Assembly: GCA_963556195.1 (NCBI GenBank)
Contig: OY744531.1
Span: 49,573,700-49,637,699, forward strand
Direction of reading: 5' to 3'
DNA length: 64,000 nt
From: Sepiola atlantica
Taxonomy: Eukaryota; Mollusca; Cephalopoda; Sepiida; Sepiolidae
A program made the position numbers and the translations under genes. Positions 31,134-43,300 of the stretch are shown in pieces. The notes beneath the pieces are model-generated. The model ran no database searches, was not told where the DNA came from, and worked only from the letters and a program-made list of their open reading frames with translations. The stretch's first letter is position 1. Each line of letters begins with the position of its first letter.

Positions 31134-32659
31134 ATTATCAATCCTCATCTCAAAAATGCAAAAACATAATGTATTTACTTGTTCAAATATTGTAGAAGAG
31201 AAACTATTTTTACTGCTAATAAGTTCTGACCTTAAAGAAATGCGACATCATAACAACGAAATAAAAAATTCAAGTGACACAATGAAACTTGTTGGTACCA
31301 CTTTAAAATGATAGACATTTGTGGTTTTTAAATTGAATATGTTCCTATACATTTTTTTTATTGACAGGAGGTTCAAATAACTAAATAATGTCAATCTTAT
31401 ATTTATTATTTTTTAAATGTATGAGCATCCACATCACTTTGATTTTAGACGAAAACAATTACCCCAGTTAAATGAAATTTCAAACTGCAATAAACCCAAC
31501 ATGGATATCAAAGAATAAAAATTGTTATTAGTACCTGCATATTTTATTTTAGTACGTCCACTGAAAAAAACTTATTTAAAGGTGTAATTTGAAGAGAATA
31601 GATTCCTTAATAAATTGTATTCCAACACTACTGATGATCGTTGATGCAATGCTTTAGCACACAGGTTATGTGTCAACCTTGTACCATACATGTAACACAT
31701 GAAGATTCATAATCATACCTTGTTAGCTGAGTTTATGGCCAGTGCTAAATCTAGCACACACGAACTGAGTTTTGTGAATGAAAAATAAAGACAAACAAGC
31801 TTAATTAGCAACACATTTATATAACTATAAGTTTTACATGAATATAAAAATCATTCTTAGTAATGTTCATTTAGTAAAGTTTATACAACTCGTGTTTTTA
31901 GTAGGAAAATGTTCAGTGAATATCAGACACAAGGGCTAAGGATGTGTTTGTCTATATATTTGTTAGTGTGAATAGGTGTGTGTGAATAATATGTGTATGT
32001 GAGTATTAGACAATGTGGTATTGTGTAAGTATGCGTAGGTTTACCTTGTTCTGTTAGTGCATATGAGTGGGTAGCAATTTGCTTCTGTTCGTCTGACCTC
32101 TTGTCAGTGCGTGTGTAGATGTGCGCGAGATGAGGAAAGCTTGTACATGAGTAGTTTTGAAGTGTTCTTTTCTTTTTGACCCCCCCCCCCCCCGGCCAAA
32201 CGCGAAGGTTGAGGGAGTTCAGCATACGTTCTTGGGTTTTTTTCGAGGTGCGCCGGGTTGGATCTGTGGAAAACTGATTTTGTTGACCAGGTCACTCTTT
32301 TATAATTTTTGTTGATTTGACATAGGCTTGCTAGATTTTGGGTTTAAAACGATTTTCATTGGTTGAAATATATTGAGTTAACACGTTCCTATGAAAACTA
32401 ACTTGCTTTTGGAAGTGAACCGGAGAAAGAAAGAGGGTAGGTATTCAAGCCATTCGCTTTTTGACGTTTGTTTGAATCGCATCTAGATTTATTCAGCACA
32501 AGTTCTTGTACGCGTCTTTTCAGTAGTCCTGCCAGACTAAGGAAACAGCACCTGCAAATAAGTTCTTTCATACCTCGAAAAATAAACTACGTCAAGACAA
32601 AACTTGTCTGGGGAGGTTTATTCATCTGGATCTTTGTTCAAAACCAGTGAGATGAAGGG

Positions 32660-32695
<36 letters not shown>

Positions 32696-32965
32696 ACTGT
32701 TTAATCATATCTGATCAGGACATTTTTCAAACCACATGTTCACACTTCTAGTACTTCCAAGAAACTGACGACTTCTCTCACTCACCCTCTCTTTGAGCCA
32801 TATGACGTCACATCCATTTTCTATCAATTCCCACAGTGTAGTAAAATCTAACCTCAAGTTCAGCAAGTTTACCCCGACCTAACTTTCATTTCCTGTTATT
32901 TTGAATTAACCCATGTATATACTAGTGTGTCTATTCGTCCAACATTTAACACACACACATACACA
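31134..32965. other. Unassigned DNA
   Basis: No gene or element recognised over ~1.8 kb. Simple sequence includes poly-C at 32178-32193 and (GA)n at 32665-32693. Confidence 0.5.
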
Positions 32966-32967
32966 CA

Positions 32968-33265
32968 AGAATTTAAATGCCTACTAGATACCATCCTCAA
33001 ATGTCTTCAGTCTCTTTGTACACGGATTTGTTGGGATATCCTGGCATGAAGATATTTCGCTTTACAAGTAGACCCTGACCAAATATTCAAAATAATATAG
33101 TATTTGAAGCCCAAATAAGATCCCCTCAGGATGGCTGCAAACTAGCTCATACAAGGATTGGGGCACCTTCTCCTAGTGATGTTACCTCAAGTAACAGCAC
33201 TAAGCTGAATACTCCACCAGAGCAGATGAATTCTGTTCCTGGAATCCGGCAAAATAGTTCATGTT
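32968..33265. repeat. Dispersed ~300 bp repeat, copy 1
   Basis: Aligned in the same orientation with 48606-48900. Shared blocks include AAATATTCAAAATAA and ATAGTATTTGAAGCCCAAAT, plus AACAGCACTAAGCTG. The family is unknown. No coding frame is conserved between copies. Confidence 0.85.
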
Positions 33266-33291
33266 CTATCGAATGTAGACTTAGTAATAAT

Positions 33292-35335
33292 TCAACTAAT
33301 AAAAAAATATTTAATAAAAAAAACGAAAATTTATTCAATCAATACATAATTCAACATTTGACAAAATATGAATATTAGATTTAAATTTAAAAGTTGATGA
33401 AAATCTTTTTCAGCCATCAAAATTAAAAAGCCTATATTCGGAACATCAGGAGGTTTCACTAGATGTCCTGCTAGCTTGGAAGGCCGAGAGCAGGCTGAAG
33501 ACATTCCCTCGAATAATGGCAATGGAAAGGCACTCGTAGAGCCAAGTTCATTCACAATGGTCCTTGGTGTGGTGCATCATTAATAGACCAAAAGCAATTG
33601 AGGAAGTCATGCATGGCGAGACCAATCACTCCACTCGTCTCCAAATACCAATCTGTTGAGAGCACAGGCATATTTTGATAACTTGTGATCCTTTGCTGAT
33701 ACATGCCCAGGGTTTATCGCCGATTCCGTTACTAACAAGGGCAAAAAAGTGTTGACAAAAGTCAGATCCCATATTAGCATAAATAACACGGCTCTGAAAA
33801 TATTGGTTATGTAAACACTAAAATTAAATATAATAAATAGGACACCAAAAATAAGCAGAAAAATAAGAAGAATGGGAAGATTATTTGGTTCACTCCACCA
33901 TATAAGCAAATGGTGAAAACCAAACTAGGTAAGAAATTACTGAATCTCACTAATAATTTAATAAGAAGTTAAGTGCCTCTAAACTCTTAGTGAAAACATG
34001 AAAAAGTTGATTAGCTGATGAAAGTGTATGGTGAGGAAGAGGTATACATCTATTAATAGGGAATAAAACTATTCATTTATTGTTAAAGTAAATACTGAAA
34101 ATATATAGAGAACTAGAAGACTACCCGTCCCAGGAGGGGTAAAATGAATTCCTCAAACAGAACAATTTTGCACTTCTTTTATATCCCCTTACGAAGCCTT
34201 ATGGCAAGAATCCTTATTCCAATTTTGATCAAAATTTATTACATGATTTTGATTCGAGAAAATGTTTACAATTTAAGGAGTCTTAATAAGAAATTGAAAT
34301 TCAGGGAATTTTGGTAAATTGGTGTCTAATGAATATGGATCAAATTCAATGCAAATCTGAAATATTTGAATTTTCAAATGGGAGGTTGTACCCATATTAT
34401 GCCGCCTAAAATCAAATTAAAATACTCCAAAGAAACTGAAATTTGGGGAATATTTATTAATTGATGTTGTCACGACCTGTGTAAGACCATATGCCAGTAC
34501 TCGACGATCGCTGACCCCAAAATTTCTGCCATGGTTTTCTGTTCATTTTCATCTTCTTGATCTGGCCGGACCACCGACGGCACAAGCACTGATTTACAAG
34601 TATACAAAAACAAAAGCAACGCAGACTCACAAGAAAAAACACAAACTCAGATACATTATGTATAAGTAAGCTGCACTCTGGGTGTGTGTGTGACACTGTC
34701 GCGGAATAGGATCCCCAAACGCTAGCATCCACATCTTAATTAAGTTCCAGTGTATCAGCTAATACCTAACTGAGATAATTTGTCTGTCGAGGCCATTATT
34801 GTCGTTTGGTCGAAGTCGTCAGCTCATCTTATCATCTACTCAAATCTGCTCTTCCCTGACTTTGACTCCAATCTGCTCCCATCTGCACCTTTCCGAACTG
34901 TGACTCCTAAATATATTTAGTTTCGACCGGAAATCCTAAACGTGCGTTCTTTGTCTCAGAGTGACTGATCAGCGGTAATAACTACACTAATTCTGTTTGC
35001 CCTCTCAGACACTCCCAGCTGACTATCTAGTATCACACCTGTGTTTGTGACTAAAGGTATTTTGTATTTTTGGTTGATACAATGGTTTCGTCAGTCTAGG
35101 CAACGATGTTTTGTTGGCTAGATGAGTTATTTGTCGGTTGATGACTGATAAGAAAAACATGAAGCACGATGCACAGTAAAGGAAACACAAACAAATCGAA
35201 GAAAATTTTATTTTATAGAAGAGTCTGCAAGGAGGTGATGAGGAGATAGATGTGTTATTGAGAAGTAAGAGAATGTGATGATGTGTATGTGTAACATAAA
35301 TTGGGAAACAGTTCTTTGGCTAATATGTATATCTA
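33292..35335. other. Unassigned DNA
   Basis: No supported gene. The ORFs here are short and show no domain. A stretch at 34467 starting TGTTGTCACGACC could be an LTR edge, but no partner is visible. Confidence 0.45.
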
Positions 35336-35511
35336 TATATATAGAGAGAGATGGCAGAGGTGCCTTTACTTATCTAGGGGATAATTCAATATCAATATCG
35401 ATAAACCGCTGGTACAAGTATTAGTGTCCGTGGTAGTGGACGAAATAAGATGAATTCGTCTTCAATTCTAACTGCCAAATAATGGCCGAACTTTTCATAG
35501 AAAGGAGCTCC

Positions 35512-35540
35512 GTCTGTCTGTCTGTCTGTCTGTCTGTCCC
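35512..35540. repeat. (TCTG)n microsatellite
   Basis: Seven TCTG units. Confidence 0.97.
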
Positions 35541-36254
35541 ATTCTCTCTCGGCAAACACTTCAAAATCTTTTCTTCAACTAACTTCTTATCAAAATCATT
35601 AAAAATGTTGTACATAGTTTGGTCCAGGAATTAGAATAATCTATGAGATAGCCACTTCCATTTTTCTCTTGGTTTTGAAGCCGCACCTTTTGATTCGAGT
35701 GGGGAAAGAAAGGAAATCTACATTCAGTATCTGATGCCTCTCGTCTCAAAGGAAGGGGAAAAAGAAAAGGAGGAGTGAAAGAGAGAGAGAAGCACGTCAT
35801 AGCCTCTGTTCATCCGTGTATATGCTCTCCTCTTCTCCTAGTAGTCATGGAAAGGGAAATAATATATGATAAGTGTTTCTCCCAATCATAACAATGTCTA
35901 ATACTTATTGTTGAAATTTCACAAAAATCCGAGGTATCTGAATTTTCACGAAGCGCTTCCACTCCCTTTTTGCCCTCATTGCATTAAACTAAATTAAACT
36001 AAATATGGCCAACATTACTCACCCTTACGCCTAGCAGCTGTGTTCCAATATGCATAATGATAGGTTAATATGTTTAGGAGTGAATCATGTACATACAAAT
36101 ATATAAACATATACACATACGTAACTTTTAAAACATGCACCCCCTAAATGTTAAAGTTTACAATAAAAATAATGTGCACGTGTTACTCACCGTGGGGTCT
36201 AGAATATATATTCCAAAATTCATAATGATTCGTCCATTAGTTTAAGATATTATC

Positions 36255-36257
<3 letters not shown>
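35541..36257. other. Unassigned DNA
   Basis: Nothing recognised. A phrase at 36045-36080 (CATAATGATAGGTTAATATG, then TTTAGGAGTGAATC) partly recurs at 36215-36245 and 44905-44930, so it is repeat-derived. Confidence 0.5.

Positions 36258-36320
<63 letters not shown>
36258..36320. repeat. (TA)n microsatellite
   Basis: Uninterrupted TA run at the 3' side of the adjacent hammerhead-bearing element. Confidence 0.98.
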
Positions 36321-36321
<1 letters not shown>

Positions 36322-36323
<2 letters not shown>

Positions 36324-36367
36324 TAAATAAATACGTCGTTTCGAGCTTTTGCTCTCATCAGTGTATG
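36322..36367 (-). ncRNA. Hammerhead ribozyme motif, near-complete
   Basis: Minus strand: CUGAUGA (36355-36361), perfect stem II GAGC/GCUC with an AAAA loop, then CGAAAC. Stem III is AC/GU around GAC, with a predicted cut after GUA at 36332. Helix I pairs AUACA with UUUAU with one C-U mismatch. Confidence 0.7.
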
Positions 36368-36679
36368 GGGGTGATAATTTCAGACAGTTACAAGGCATAA
36401 ACCCGGTTCACAGAGTCACCTTTGATTATGTACGCTTCCACTCTATCTTCTAGACCATAGGAAATTATCACATGATACGGAGAAATAAAGTTATACTTAG
36501 GCTAAATACAGTGTAAACATCAAGACAATCTAAAGGACTCAACGAACTTAATCGGAGTCTCACTTTGTAGCTTAAGTGAATGTCTATCTTTTAAAATATC
36601 TCCTAACGGTGCTCAACTTTAATTTTCGCAAAGAGGCTTTATAATAATATTCATGAATAAATATCACATTATATTTACC

Positions 36680-36722
36680 GAGAGACGATGTCGTTTCAAG
36701 CTTATGTTCTCATCAGTGCAGA
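36680..36722 (-). ncRNA. Hammerhead ribozyme motif, degenerate stems I and II
   Basis: CUGAUGAG and GAAAC are present, and stem III is ACG/CGU with an ACAU loop and a GUC cleavage triplet. Stem II (GAAC.../GCUU) and helix I pair poorly. Probably inactive. Confidence 0.5.
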
Positions 36723-36939
36723 GAGGTGACAATTGCAGACGGTCTCAAGGCACAAACCCGGTTCACAGAGTCACCTTTGACTCCGTATGCTTCCACTCTA
36801 TCCTCTAGGCCATAATAAATTATCACGTGATATGGAGGAATTAAGAATTTGATTACGTTCTAAGCACGTTCAAGATTCAAACGTATAATTGCTTAATGGC
36901 TAAGAATTTGATAATGTTAATTACAATGCTAGACACTTT

Positions 36940-37200
36940 AAAATGTTGTGACTAGTTTCGTAGGATGTTTAATATTTATGTAGAGGGCTTCAAGAATTTT
37001 TAATCTTTTGATGTTGGTATCGTGGTGTATTATTTTAGTATTGTTAACTAGTATGTGTCTCTATTGAGAAGGGGGCAGTGATGTTTTTTCATGTGTTGGC
37101 AAATGGAGCTAGTGTCGGAGAGATGTAAGGTGAGTCTTCGGGAAAGTATTGTGGTAGTAAAACCGATGTAAGAATTAGTTTTATTATTAATCAAATTCTT
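36940..37200 (-). pseudogene. Penelope-like element fragment (GIY-YIG region)
   Basis: Minus-strand translation gives SYIGFTTTILSRRLTLHL and SSICQHMKKHHC, parallel to the fragment at 47560-47880 (YIGHTTTLLSRRLTDHL, STIQRHIISH). This is the region around the GIY-YIG endonuclease that ends Penelope-like proteins. Stops interrupt it. The RT domain is absent. Confidence 0.7.
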
Positions 37201-37584
37201 AGTGGTTAAGCAATCAAACTTTTGAATTTTGCATGCTCTTACAACATAATCACGCTCTCATGTAACATCTCAATGTTATAGACGCTCTTTTTTTCAGTTG
37301 TAAATTACTAGCCGTTATAATAATAATAAAAAAACCAACAGTAAAGACATATTTTTAAGACACCAAAATTAACACTGCCTGAAGATGATTTGACGAATCA
37401 AATCGAAAGTACTGACGAAAAAGGAAAGAAAATGGAACAAGAAACCCACGGAACTTACATACACCAATTTGACCGAAATACTAAATGGATAATTCGGAAA
37501 ATTGAAAAAATAAAAAAAAGTATTACTAAGCAAAAACACTCTGTGTTATTTGATAATGAAAATATGTTGCCTAAATACACACAC

Positions 37585-37587
<3 letters not shown>

Positions 37588-37664
<77 letters not shown>

Positions 37665-37673
37665 TATATACAT
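37588..37673. repeat. (TA)n microsatellite
   Basis: About 40 TA units with one CA interruption, preceded by (CA)n. Confidence 0.97.
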
Positions 37674-37949
37674 AATTATTTTTATTTATACAGACATGTA
37701 GATAATCTGTGACACTGGCATATCGATGTTATCGATCAACAGCTGTTAGAAACTGAGATGTCATCAGGCAGAATGAAAATCTGACCCTTCCTTAGGTCAT
37801 ATTTAGAAAGAAATATTTGGTTCTAAGGGAAGGATCAGATTTCCATTCTGTCTGATGAAATCTCAATTTCTAACAGCTGTTGATCGATAACATCGACATG
37901 CCAGTGTCGCAGATTATGTACATGTCTGTATAAATAAAATAATTATATA
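37671..37949. repeat. Inverted repeat, ~125 bp arms
   Basis: Arms 37671-37796 and 37826-37949 pair closely, including TATACAGACATGTA at the outer end and AACAGCTGTTGATCGATAAC in the middle. They enclose a ~30 bp loop and sit against (TA)n. It looks like a MITE or foldback element. A transcript would form a long hairpin. Confidence 0.85.
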
Positions 37950-38038
37950 TAAAAGCTCTATTTGATATTTAGCGGTCTTTATAAGCCGGGTTGAAATTCT
38001 TTTGATTTTTATCCTGTCGATGTTTACTTTGCCTGGAT

Positions 38039-38106
<68 letters not shown>

Positions 38107-39270
38107 CTTGATAACTTTTTAATTCTCAGAATATCAGAATTATATTTGCAAACACTAAGCTGCTTTTTAGTTAATAAGACAATTGCTCACCCAATGTTTG
38201 TTTGCATTTTTCAAACATAAAAATTTGTAACTCCTTTTTATTTATTTATTTACTTATTCTAATAAAAGATTTCGCATTCTGTAACAAACTTGTAACTGCC
38301 GATCAGATTCTCAAATGGGCTAAACTATTTTTCACTAAACGCAAACAACCTGTAATTACTTTATTCACCTGCTATTGTGTCTCTCCTGTTTTACGTCACT
38401 CGCATCAGACAAAGAAAGTTCACTTCAAGATAAACCAATCCTAAAAGAAACCCCACCACCATCGTTCAATCCCCTGGATTTCAAACAGGCTAGCTAAAAA
38501 GTAAGCCCTTCAAGAATCCAATAGGAAGGAAGGCTGACTGATATTACCACCGGGACTTATAGTTACTATTAGGACACACATAAACACAGTGCTTTCATAT
38601 TATTTCGAATTCACCACAACTTTCAAAGGTAACGGGAGGTCATTCTCTCAGGCAGTGAATAAAATCATTAAACTGAATTGTCTTGGAGATATGGTTTTAT
38701 TTTTTTTTATAGTTTTATATATTCAGCTTCGGATAAGAGATTTTGAAATACTCATTTAAGTTAAAAGGGTTGGTGAGATATAAAGGTTACTGTTGAATAC
38801 TGTTCCCCATGACCACCTTGATAAGCTCTTAGGAACATGAAACCACGAATTGGCTGATGTTTGTTGAATAATAATAGTGGTTATTACATTTATTAATGTA
38901 ATAACACTATTATTATTCCTCGTTTATTTGTGCCTGGGTTGTCTCTTGTTTATTCATCGTCAACTTATTAATAACATATGTGCCTGCTATGGACATAGCT
39001 ATATTTTTAGATAAGACATTTTTCTCTTTAATATTTTAAGTTTTTTGGGGGGTATATTTAGTGTATTTTAAGAGAAAGATGCTTTTAAAACATAAACAAA
39101 TAATAACTCCCCCAAATATTAAGTTTTATAATTCAAACTAAGAAAAGAAAAACTTTATCGACTAAATCTGGTGTCTATGGCGGCGATGTCGTTAGATCTC
39201 GACAATTAAGAAGACAAAAAGAAAAAAAAAAGAAAAAAAATTGTCTGTATACCACTGAAAAAGGCTTGTT
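37950..39270. other. Unassigned DNA
   Basis: It contains (TA)n at 38042-38101 and a short hairpin at 38867-38917. No gene. Confidence 0.5.
38867..38917. repeat. Short hairpin
   Basis: Arms 38867-38890 and 38895-38917 pair over 23 positions with a single bulged G and a 4 nt loop. They are made mostly of AT with a GTTATTACATT core. Confidence 0.8.
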
Positions 39271-42030
39271 AAGCTAAAATATTTGAATTTAAACAATTGT
39301 TTTCATTTATTTGAAAAGAAATCTCTTACAACATGATTTGGTTTCTAACTGATTTCTCATATTTCCATTCATGCTTCAAATGTAGTAATATTGTATTTAA
39401 TACTCATACACACGTGCCAACGTTTTCACTACAAATATCAGGACATTTAGAAGACAGTATGCTGTCCTAGGGCTGCATTGGCCGTCGGACAGCTAGCCTA
39501 AACTCTTATCGACTCTGAGGCATAGTGTAGTTTAAACCCAGGTTTTATTATTCGTTGAAAAAGTAAAAGTGGAGATGCCTAAAAATTCCTCCATTAAGGT
39601 CCGAGACTAAGCAGCTAGGAGATAGGGGACAGAACCACGGAAAGTCGCTCACCCGGTGTCAAGGCTAAAAAATCCCTTACAAGAAGGGGGAGCCGACAAA
39701 GGGAGATACATCTAAGGGACTTATTCTAGGCTAGACAGAACACTCCTTGCCTGACGTCTTCGACGTTATGAAATTGCACTAGTCATTGATGCAAAAAACG
39801 GGTCTGAGGAGTCGCTGCAGAAAGGAGATGGAAGCCGTTGGAAGGAGCATGAGCAGCTGAAAGGTGCAGGGACAGGAGCCACTGGAAGGATGCAAGGACA
39901 GGAGTCATTGGAAGGAATAGGAACAGGAGCCGCTGGAACGAGCAGGAGGAGCAGGCTGGAGCAGGTGCTGCATGGAGTGAGCTGGGGAGGTAGGCTGGAC
40001 CAGAGGTTGTGGTGTTGTTCTTTCGTTTTGGTGTTGTTGAAGATACTGTGTGACGGCTGACCGTATTATGTTCTTTAGTGAATTCGGAGGCAAATGGTTT
40101 CTTGACAGCTATAGCTGTGATGGCTGGAGATGCATTCCTTCTAAGGAGTGATCGTTTTTTATCTTGTTTATCCTGATGGTTATTGGCAGGATTAACCTCT
40201 AGTTTTGGTGGTGGTTTGGGCGGTGGCCTGTCTACACCAGCGAATTTAGAATATTGTTCAGTCCTCTCAATAATACTCTGGTTCCTGTCATCTTTAGCTG
40301 TGCTCGTAGTTGCGGTCGTCCTTGATAAGGCTAACCTGGATGGTAGGTCATTTTTTTAAAGTGGTGTTTGTTTTTGACCGAACAAAACATGTCGTCTGAG
40401 GTGAAGATATATCGGATGTAATCTTAGAGACACTTAATTTATCAGGTGAGGCAGAAAATGATGGTAAGTCTTCATCCACAATTTTGACTTAGTAGATACC
40501 ATTAATGAAGGTTGAGTATTTTGTTGCATCACAAGTTTCTTGGGTGTACGAGTAATAACAGATTTTACTCTAGCCACACATTTTGGAATCTCATTTTTAG
40601 ATTGTTGCTCAAGTTTTGCGTGCATAGATTTGGTTTGCAGTGGTGTACTTGTCAAGATGGGGTTAATGACTGCTGAGGTGGGAGAATTTAAAGGTTGATT
40701 GGAAGGACAACTATTTAGTGATGCAGATGATTTAGAAAAAGGAGGAAATCCGTAGGGAGATCCGGGTGGAGGAGCTGTTTTGGTGACTTGAACATATCGA
40801 AAAGTGTTGTGATATGTATGAAGTTGGGTGAGGCCCTGGTTATTGACGACCAAGTGGAGAGCTACTCAAAATGTGGGGATCCGAGCGACATGTTTGAAGA
40901 AGATGTGGTTAATGTAGACATTTGCAGACAGACCTTCGTGTCTGTGCTGAGGTTGATCAAGTCGTAACCGAATGTCTCTGGGTGACCCTCGCATCCCGGT
41001 AAGGGAAATACAGGACTGTTAAGCCAACTGGTTCTCTGAAGATGGGATGCAGGTACAGAGCGGGTGCCAAGGTGAGAATAGTTTTGATCGGTGTATACGT
41101 ATTTAAACTGTTTAGGATGAGAAGGTATACGTATAGGCAACACACGATTGCTGAGGTACATGTAGAAACGTCTTGTTTCGATTTGGATGTACCCTAAGAC
41201 TACCTTACTGTCCGTGTATGAGGTAGTGGAGTGAACCTGCAAGTTCATCCCAGAAAAAATTGGTTCGTTTGCCAGGAGGGAAGCACAAAGCTCAGGTCTG
41301 GGGACGGAATGTTCGGGTCGTGGAGTAAGTTTCGTTTTCTCCGTGATGAAGCTAATTTGACAATTTGCTTTGTTGTCTGTAACTTTGATGTACGCTACTG
41401 TGGCAATGAATTTGGTGGAGTCATTGTCGAGGTACCAAAGGAATATCAAAAAGTTCATGTGTTTGTCTTTCAACGGGGAAACAGTAAACGTCAGTTCGGT
41501 GTTCGCGGTAATGGTGGTGACTTCTTTGAGGAAATGGGTGAGAACTCCGACTTATTGGCTAAAGACCACCCGGGATTTTATTGTTTGTGGGAGGTAGCAT
41601 GGAGTAGATCTGGAAGGTAGTGGAACGATCCAACTGTTGTTTATGTCCTTCTCAGCTCCCAGTTCCATGATGCTCGGTAAAGTGATATCTTTGATGGGAG
41701 GTGCTGCCTTGTCGTCGTCCTCCTCGGTGTGTTGGAGCACGTTTTTTGAGAGGTTGCCATCACAAACCTGTATATGCTGTGAAACTACTTCAGTTGCTGT
41801 TAGGAGGTCATCCTCCCCACTGTGCTTGGGTGAGGATCTCGCATCTACAGTTCGAGCTAGTGGCAGTCCAGTCGTCTCTCGTTGGGGGTGACATGCCAGG
41901 TCAGCTGGCATATAGCCGAGTTTATAGCCAAAATATGTTGATTTAAATAATTTTTTAAATTTATTTGAAAAAAGAATCTCTCTCTCTGTCATCGTGATTT
42001 GCTTTCAACTGATTTCTCATATTTAAATAA
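39270..42030 (-). mobile_element. BEL/Pao retrotransposon relic
   Basis: Minus-strand fragments of a Pao-type polyprotein lie between two related ~85 bp direct repeats (39283-39365 and 41937-42025, sharing CAACTGATTTCTCATATTT or a close variant). The direct repeats may be LTR remnants. The part below 40430 has no recognisable domain, and 39380-39900 is anonymous. Confidence 0.65.
40434..41992 (-). pseudogene. Pao-type RT/RNase H polyprotein fragment
   Basis: Frame 41552-41992 ends with the Pao segment preceding the RT palm (SWIVPLPSRSTPCYLPQ and IKSRVVF). Frame 40862-41473 starts in RT (FLWYLDNDS) and jumps to the RNase H region: LTPRPEHSVPRPELCASLL, SYTDSKVVLGYI, TDQNYSHLGTRSVPASHL. It then reaches the linker (STDTKVCLQMSTLTTSSSNM). 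The RT catalytic block between them, with the expected YVDD-type box, is deleted. Frame 40434-40853 is a shifted continuation. Confidence 0.8.
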
Positions 42031-42215
42031 ATTACTTTTCTTTGCATCTGGTTGAGTCCAAGATTCTAAATAGGGAGTGACAGGTTATAATGGTTGTACT
42101 GTCAACAGAATTCTATTAAAACTCAACACCTCTTACAACATCTGTATAACAAAATAGTTTGTGACTGTGTTGAAAAGTAAAACGTTCTCATCTGTAGAAA
42201 GTTCGAAGTCAGAAA

Positions 42216-42437
42216 AAATGTTACATAACCTTGTTTAGATGGAAGAGTTTGAGTGACACTTTTAAAAAATGTTACATAACTAGGGTCTTGTTTAGATGGA
42301 AGAGTTTGAGTGACACTTTTAAAAAATGTTACATAACTAGGGTCTTGTTTAGATGGAAGAGTTTGAGTGACACTTTTAAAAAATGTTACATAACTAGGGC
42401 CTTGTTTAAATGAAAGAGTTTGAGTGACACTTTTAAG
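42216..42437. repeat. 57 bp tandem repeat, ~4 copies
   Basis: Unit GGAAGAGTTTGAGTGACACT plus TTTAAAAAATGTTACATAAC and a short variable part. Copies are nearly identical. The multiple-of-three period keeps long frames open on both strands, which is a by-product of the repeat. Confidence 0.95.
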
Positions 42438-42689
42438 TGTCAGAGGTGACCTCAGACACAAAAGTCACAAAACCATGTGATTTCTGGACGGAGATTTTCT
42501 GTCTCTTGGTTTGGCAATACTTCAAGAAAGAAAGACCTTTCTATAGTACCGTCCCCAATGTGGGGGAGCGAACGTGCACAATGTAACTAGATGTTTAGCA
42601 AGACGACCTATCCGACAATCTATCTGTCTGTCTTTCTCACTCTCTCATATGTACAAAAGTAACTTGTCTCTCTGATGTTTTCTCTTTAA

Positions 42690-43300
42690 ACCTTTTTTTG
42701 ATCCCCCGATTTATAAAATTGGGGGACTTATGTTTTGAGGCAAGTCCGTCCGTCCGTCCGTCCGTCCGTCCGTCCGTCCGTCCGTTCGGATTTTTCTCCG
42801 CAACCATCGATTGAATTTCTCTGAAATTTTGCATGAAGTTGTAACTTTGGTCAGGTTAGAAAGTGATATTCTCCGATTTTTTAAAATATCTGGTTAAGCC
42901 CCCCAGGGAGTCAAAAGGCCCCGAAATGGCAAAAAATGACATTTTTGCCCTATTACTTTTCATCCATCTATTCAATTTCTCTGAAACTTGGCCAAAATGT
43001 GGAGGCAATTGTTCCTAATAGAAAATAAGTATGGCTGACCTTGTAAAAAATCTTGTTCGCACCCCAGGGGGTCAAAAGGCCCCAAAATGGCAAAAAATGA
43101 CCCTTTTCTCCCATAACGTTTGATTCATCCATTCAATTTTTCTGATACTTGGCCAAAATGTAGAGGCAATTGTTCTGGATATAAAATGAGCATCCTTGAC
43201 CTCAGAAAAATTCTGGTTCGCGCCCCCAGGGGATCAAAGGGGGGTCAAAAATACCCCAAATTGGCCAAATTTATTGCATTTTACACTCGCCACATCGACT
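42690..43300. repeat. ~140 bp degenerate tandem units with (CCGT)n
   Basis: Opens with GATTTATAAAATTGGGGGAC and a (CCGT)n run at 42744-42785. Three units follow, each containing CATCCATTCAATTT, CTTGGCCAAAATGT and CCCCAGGGGGTCAAAAGGCCC. No coding content. It resembles a widespread molluscan repeat, but I cannot name the family. Confidence 0.8.

Larger units (their letters stand above)
36321..36850 (-). mobile_element. Hammerhead-bearing short element, tandem dimer (~355 bp period)
   Basis: Two head-to-tail units of the 8.8 kb family. Each has, in minus orientation, a tRNA-like segment (AACCCGGTTC... complement, near 36400 and 36755) followed by a hammerhead motif (36322-36367 and 36680-36722, 355 bp apart). 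The second unit is truncated near 36850, where Penelope-like sequence begins. The dimeric layout matches the retrozyme arrangement. Confidence 0.75.

Noticed and set aside
30703..31195. Mirror-image ~60-codon ORFs
   Set aside because: They arise from the inverted repeat. The sequence similarity is explained by symmetry, not by gene duplication.
37390..37701. ORF starting MTNQIESTDEKGKKM
   Set aside because: Its C-terminal third is translated (TA)n. The upstream part overlaps a CTGAAGAT...CGAAAG sequence resembling a degenerate hammerhead with a bulge and no valid cleavage triplet.
42231..42413. Repetitive ORF from the 57 bp repeat
   Set aside because: Open frames exist on both strands because the unit is divisible by three. 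No start context or flanking coding sequence.
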